Assembly: GCA_945949655.1 (NCBI GenBank)
Contig: CAMFFG010000091.1
Span: forward strand, 1-5,831
Reading direction: 5' to 3'
Source of the DNA: an uncultured Peptococcaceae bacterium
Lineage (GTDB): Bacteria > Bacillota > Peptococcia > Peptococcales > Peptococcaceae
DNA length: 5,831 bases
Shown one piece after another: positions 5,778-5,831 of this stretch. The first letter of the stretch is position 1; the number at the start of each line of letters is the position of its first letter. The notes under the pieces were generated by a model. The model did not search any database. It had not been told where the DNA came from and saw only the letters and a list, made by a program, of their open reading frames with translations. Both the position numbers and the translations under genes were made by a program.

Positions 5778-5831
5778 TGGCAGGACAGCATGCATAGAAC
5801 GCATTCTGTTTGAGCCGGACAGATTCGCAGC
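5778..5831. repeat. Family 2 hairpin, third copy cut by the window end
   Basis: From A5777 to the last base, 55 bases are identical to 4225-4279 of the full copy, including the TGGCAGGACAG end and the TTCTGTTTGA arm. The left flank (5736-5776) differs from that of the other two copies, which places the element boundary near the terminal inverted repeat. The rest of the element presumably continues beyond the window. Bases 5736-5776 hold nothing recognisable. Confidence 0.75.

Overview
The window looks like chromosomal DNA from an anaerobic, moderate-GC member of the Bacillota (Firmicutes). The support is a PerR-type regulator, a rubrerythrin, an arginine deiminase pathway and strong AGGAGG-type ribosome binding sites. 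A clostridial or negativicute host is plausible, but the genus cannot be read from the sequence.

Layout. Bases 1-75 are a very AT-rich leader with a PerR-box-like operator. A two-gene oxidative-stress operon follows: perR (76-480) overlaps by ATGA a 700-codon gene (477-2579). That gene encodes a rubredoxin-like domain, an FMN/[3Fe-4S] glutamate-synthase-like domain and a complete rubrerythrin in one reading frame. A perfect ribosome binding site and ATG sit at the domain junction (1907-1925), so free rubrerythrin may also be made. A strong intrinsic terminator (2635-2676) closes the operon.

Next comes arcA (arginine deiminase, TTG start, 2805-4034), then 523 bp of non-coding, repeat-rich DNA, then arcB (catabolic ornithine carbamoyltransferase, 4558-5550), then 281 bp of similar repeat-rich DNA up to the window end. 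Together arcA and arcB convert arginine to citrulline + NH3 and then to ornithine + carbamoyl phosphate. The ATP-forming carbamate kinase (arcC) and the arginine/ornithine exchanger (arcD) are not in the window.

The non-coding stretches hold two unrelated families of long palindromic elements. Family 1 (4038-4158, 5551-5682, and a collapsed copy at 5686-5735) keeps its ends, loop and stem architecture while its stem sequences differ almost completely between copies. It sits immediately 3' of both arc stop codons. Family 2 (full copy 4226-4372, short form 4467-4504, edge-truncated copy 5778-5831) is a MITE-like hairpin with 11-bp terminal inverted repeats TGGCAGGACAG. No transposase is encoded here.

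The most interesting items are the rubredoxin/GltB-like/rubrerythrin fusion with its internal start, and the covarying hairpin family.
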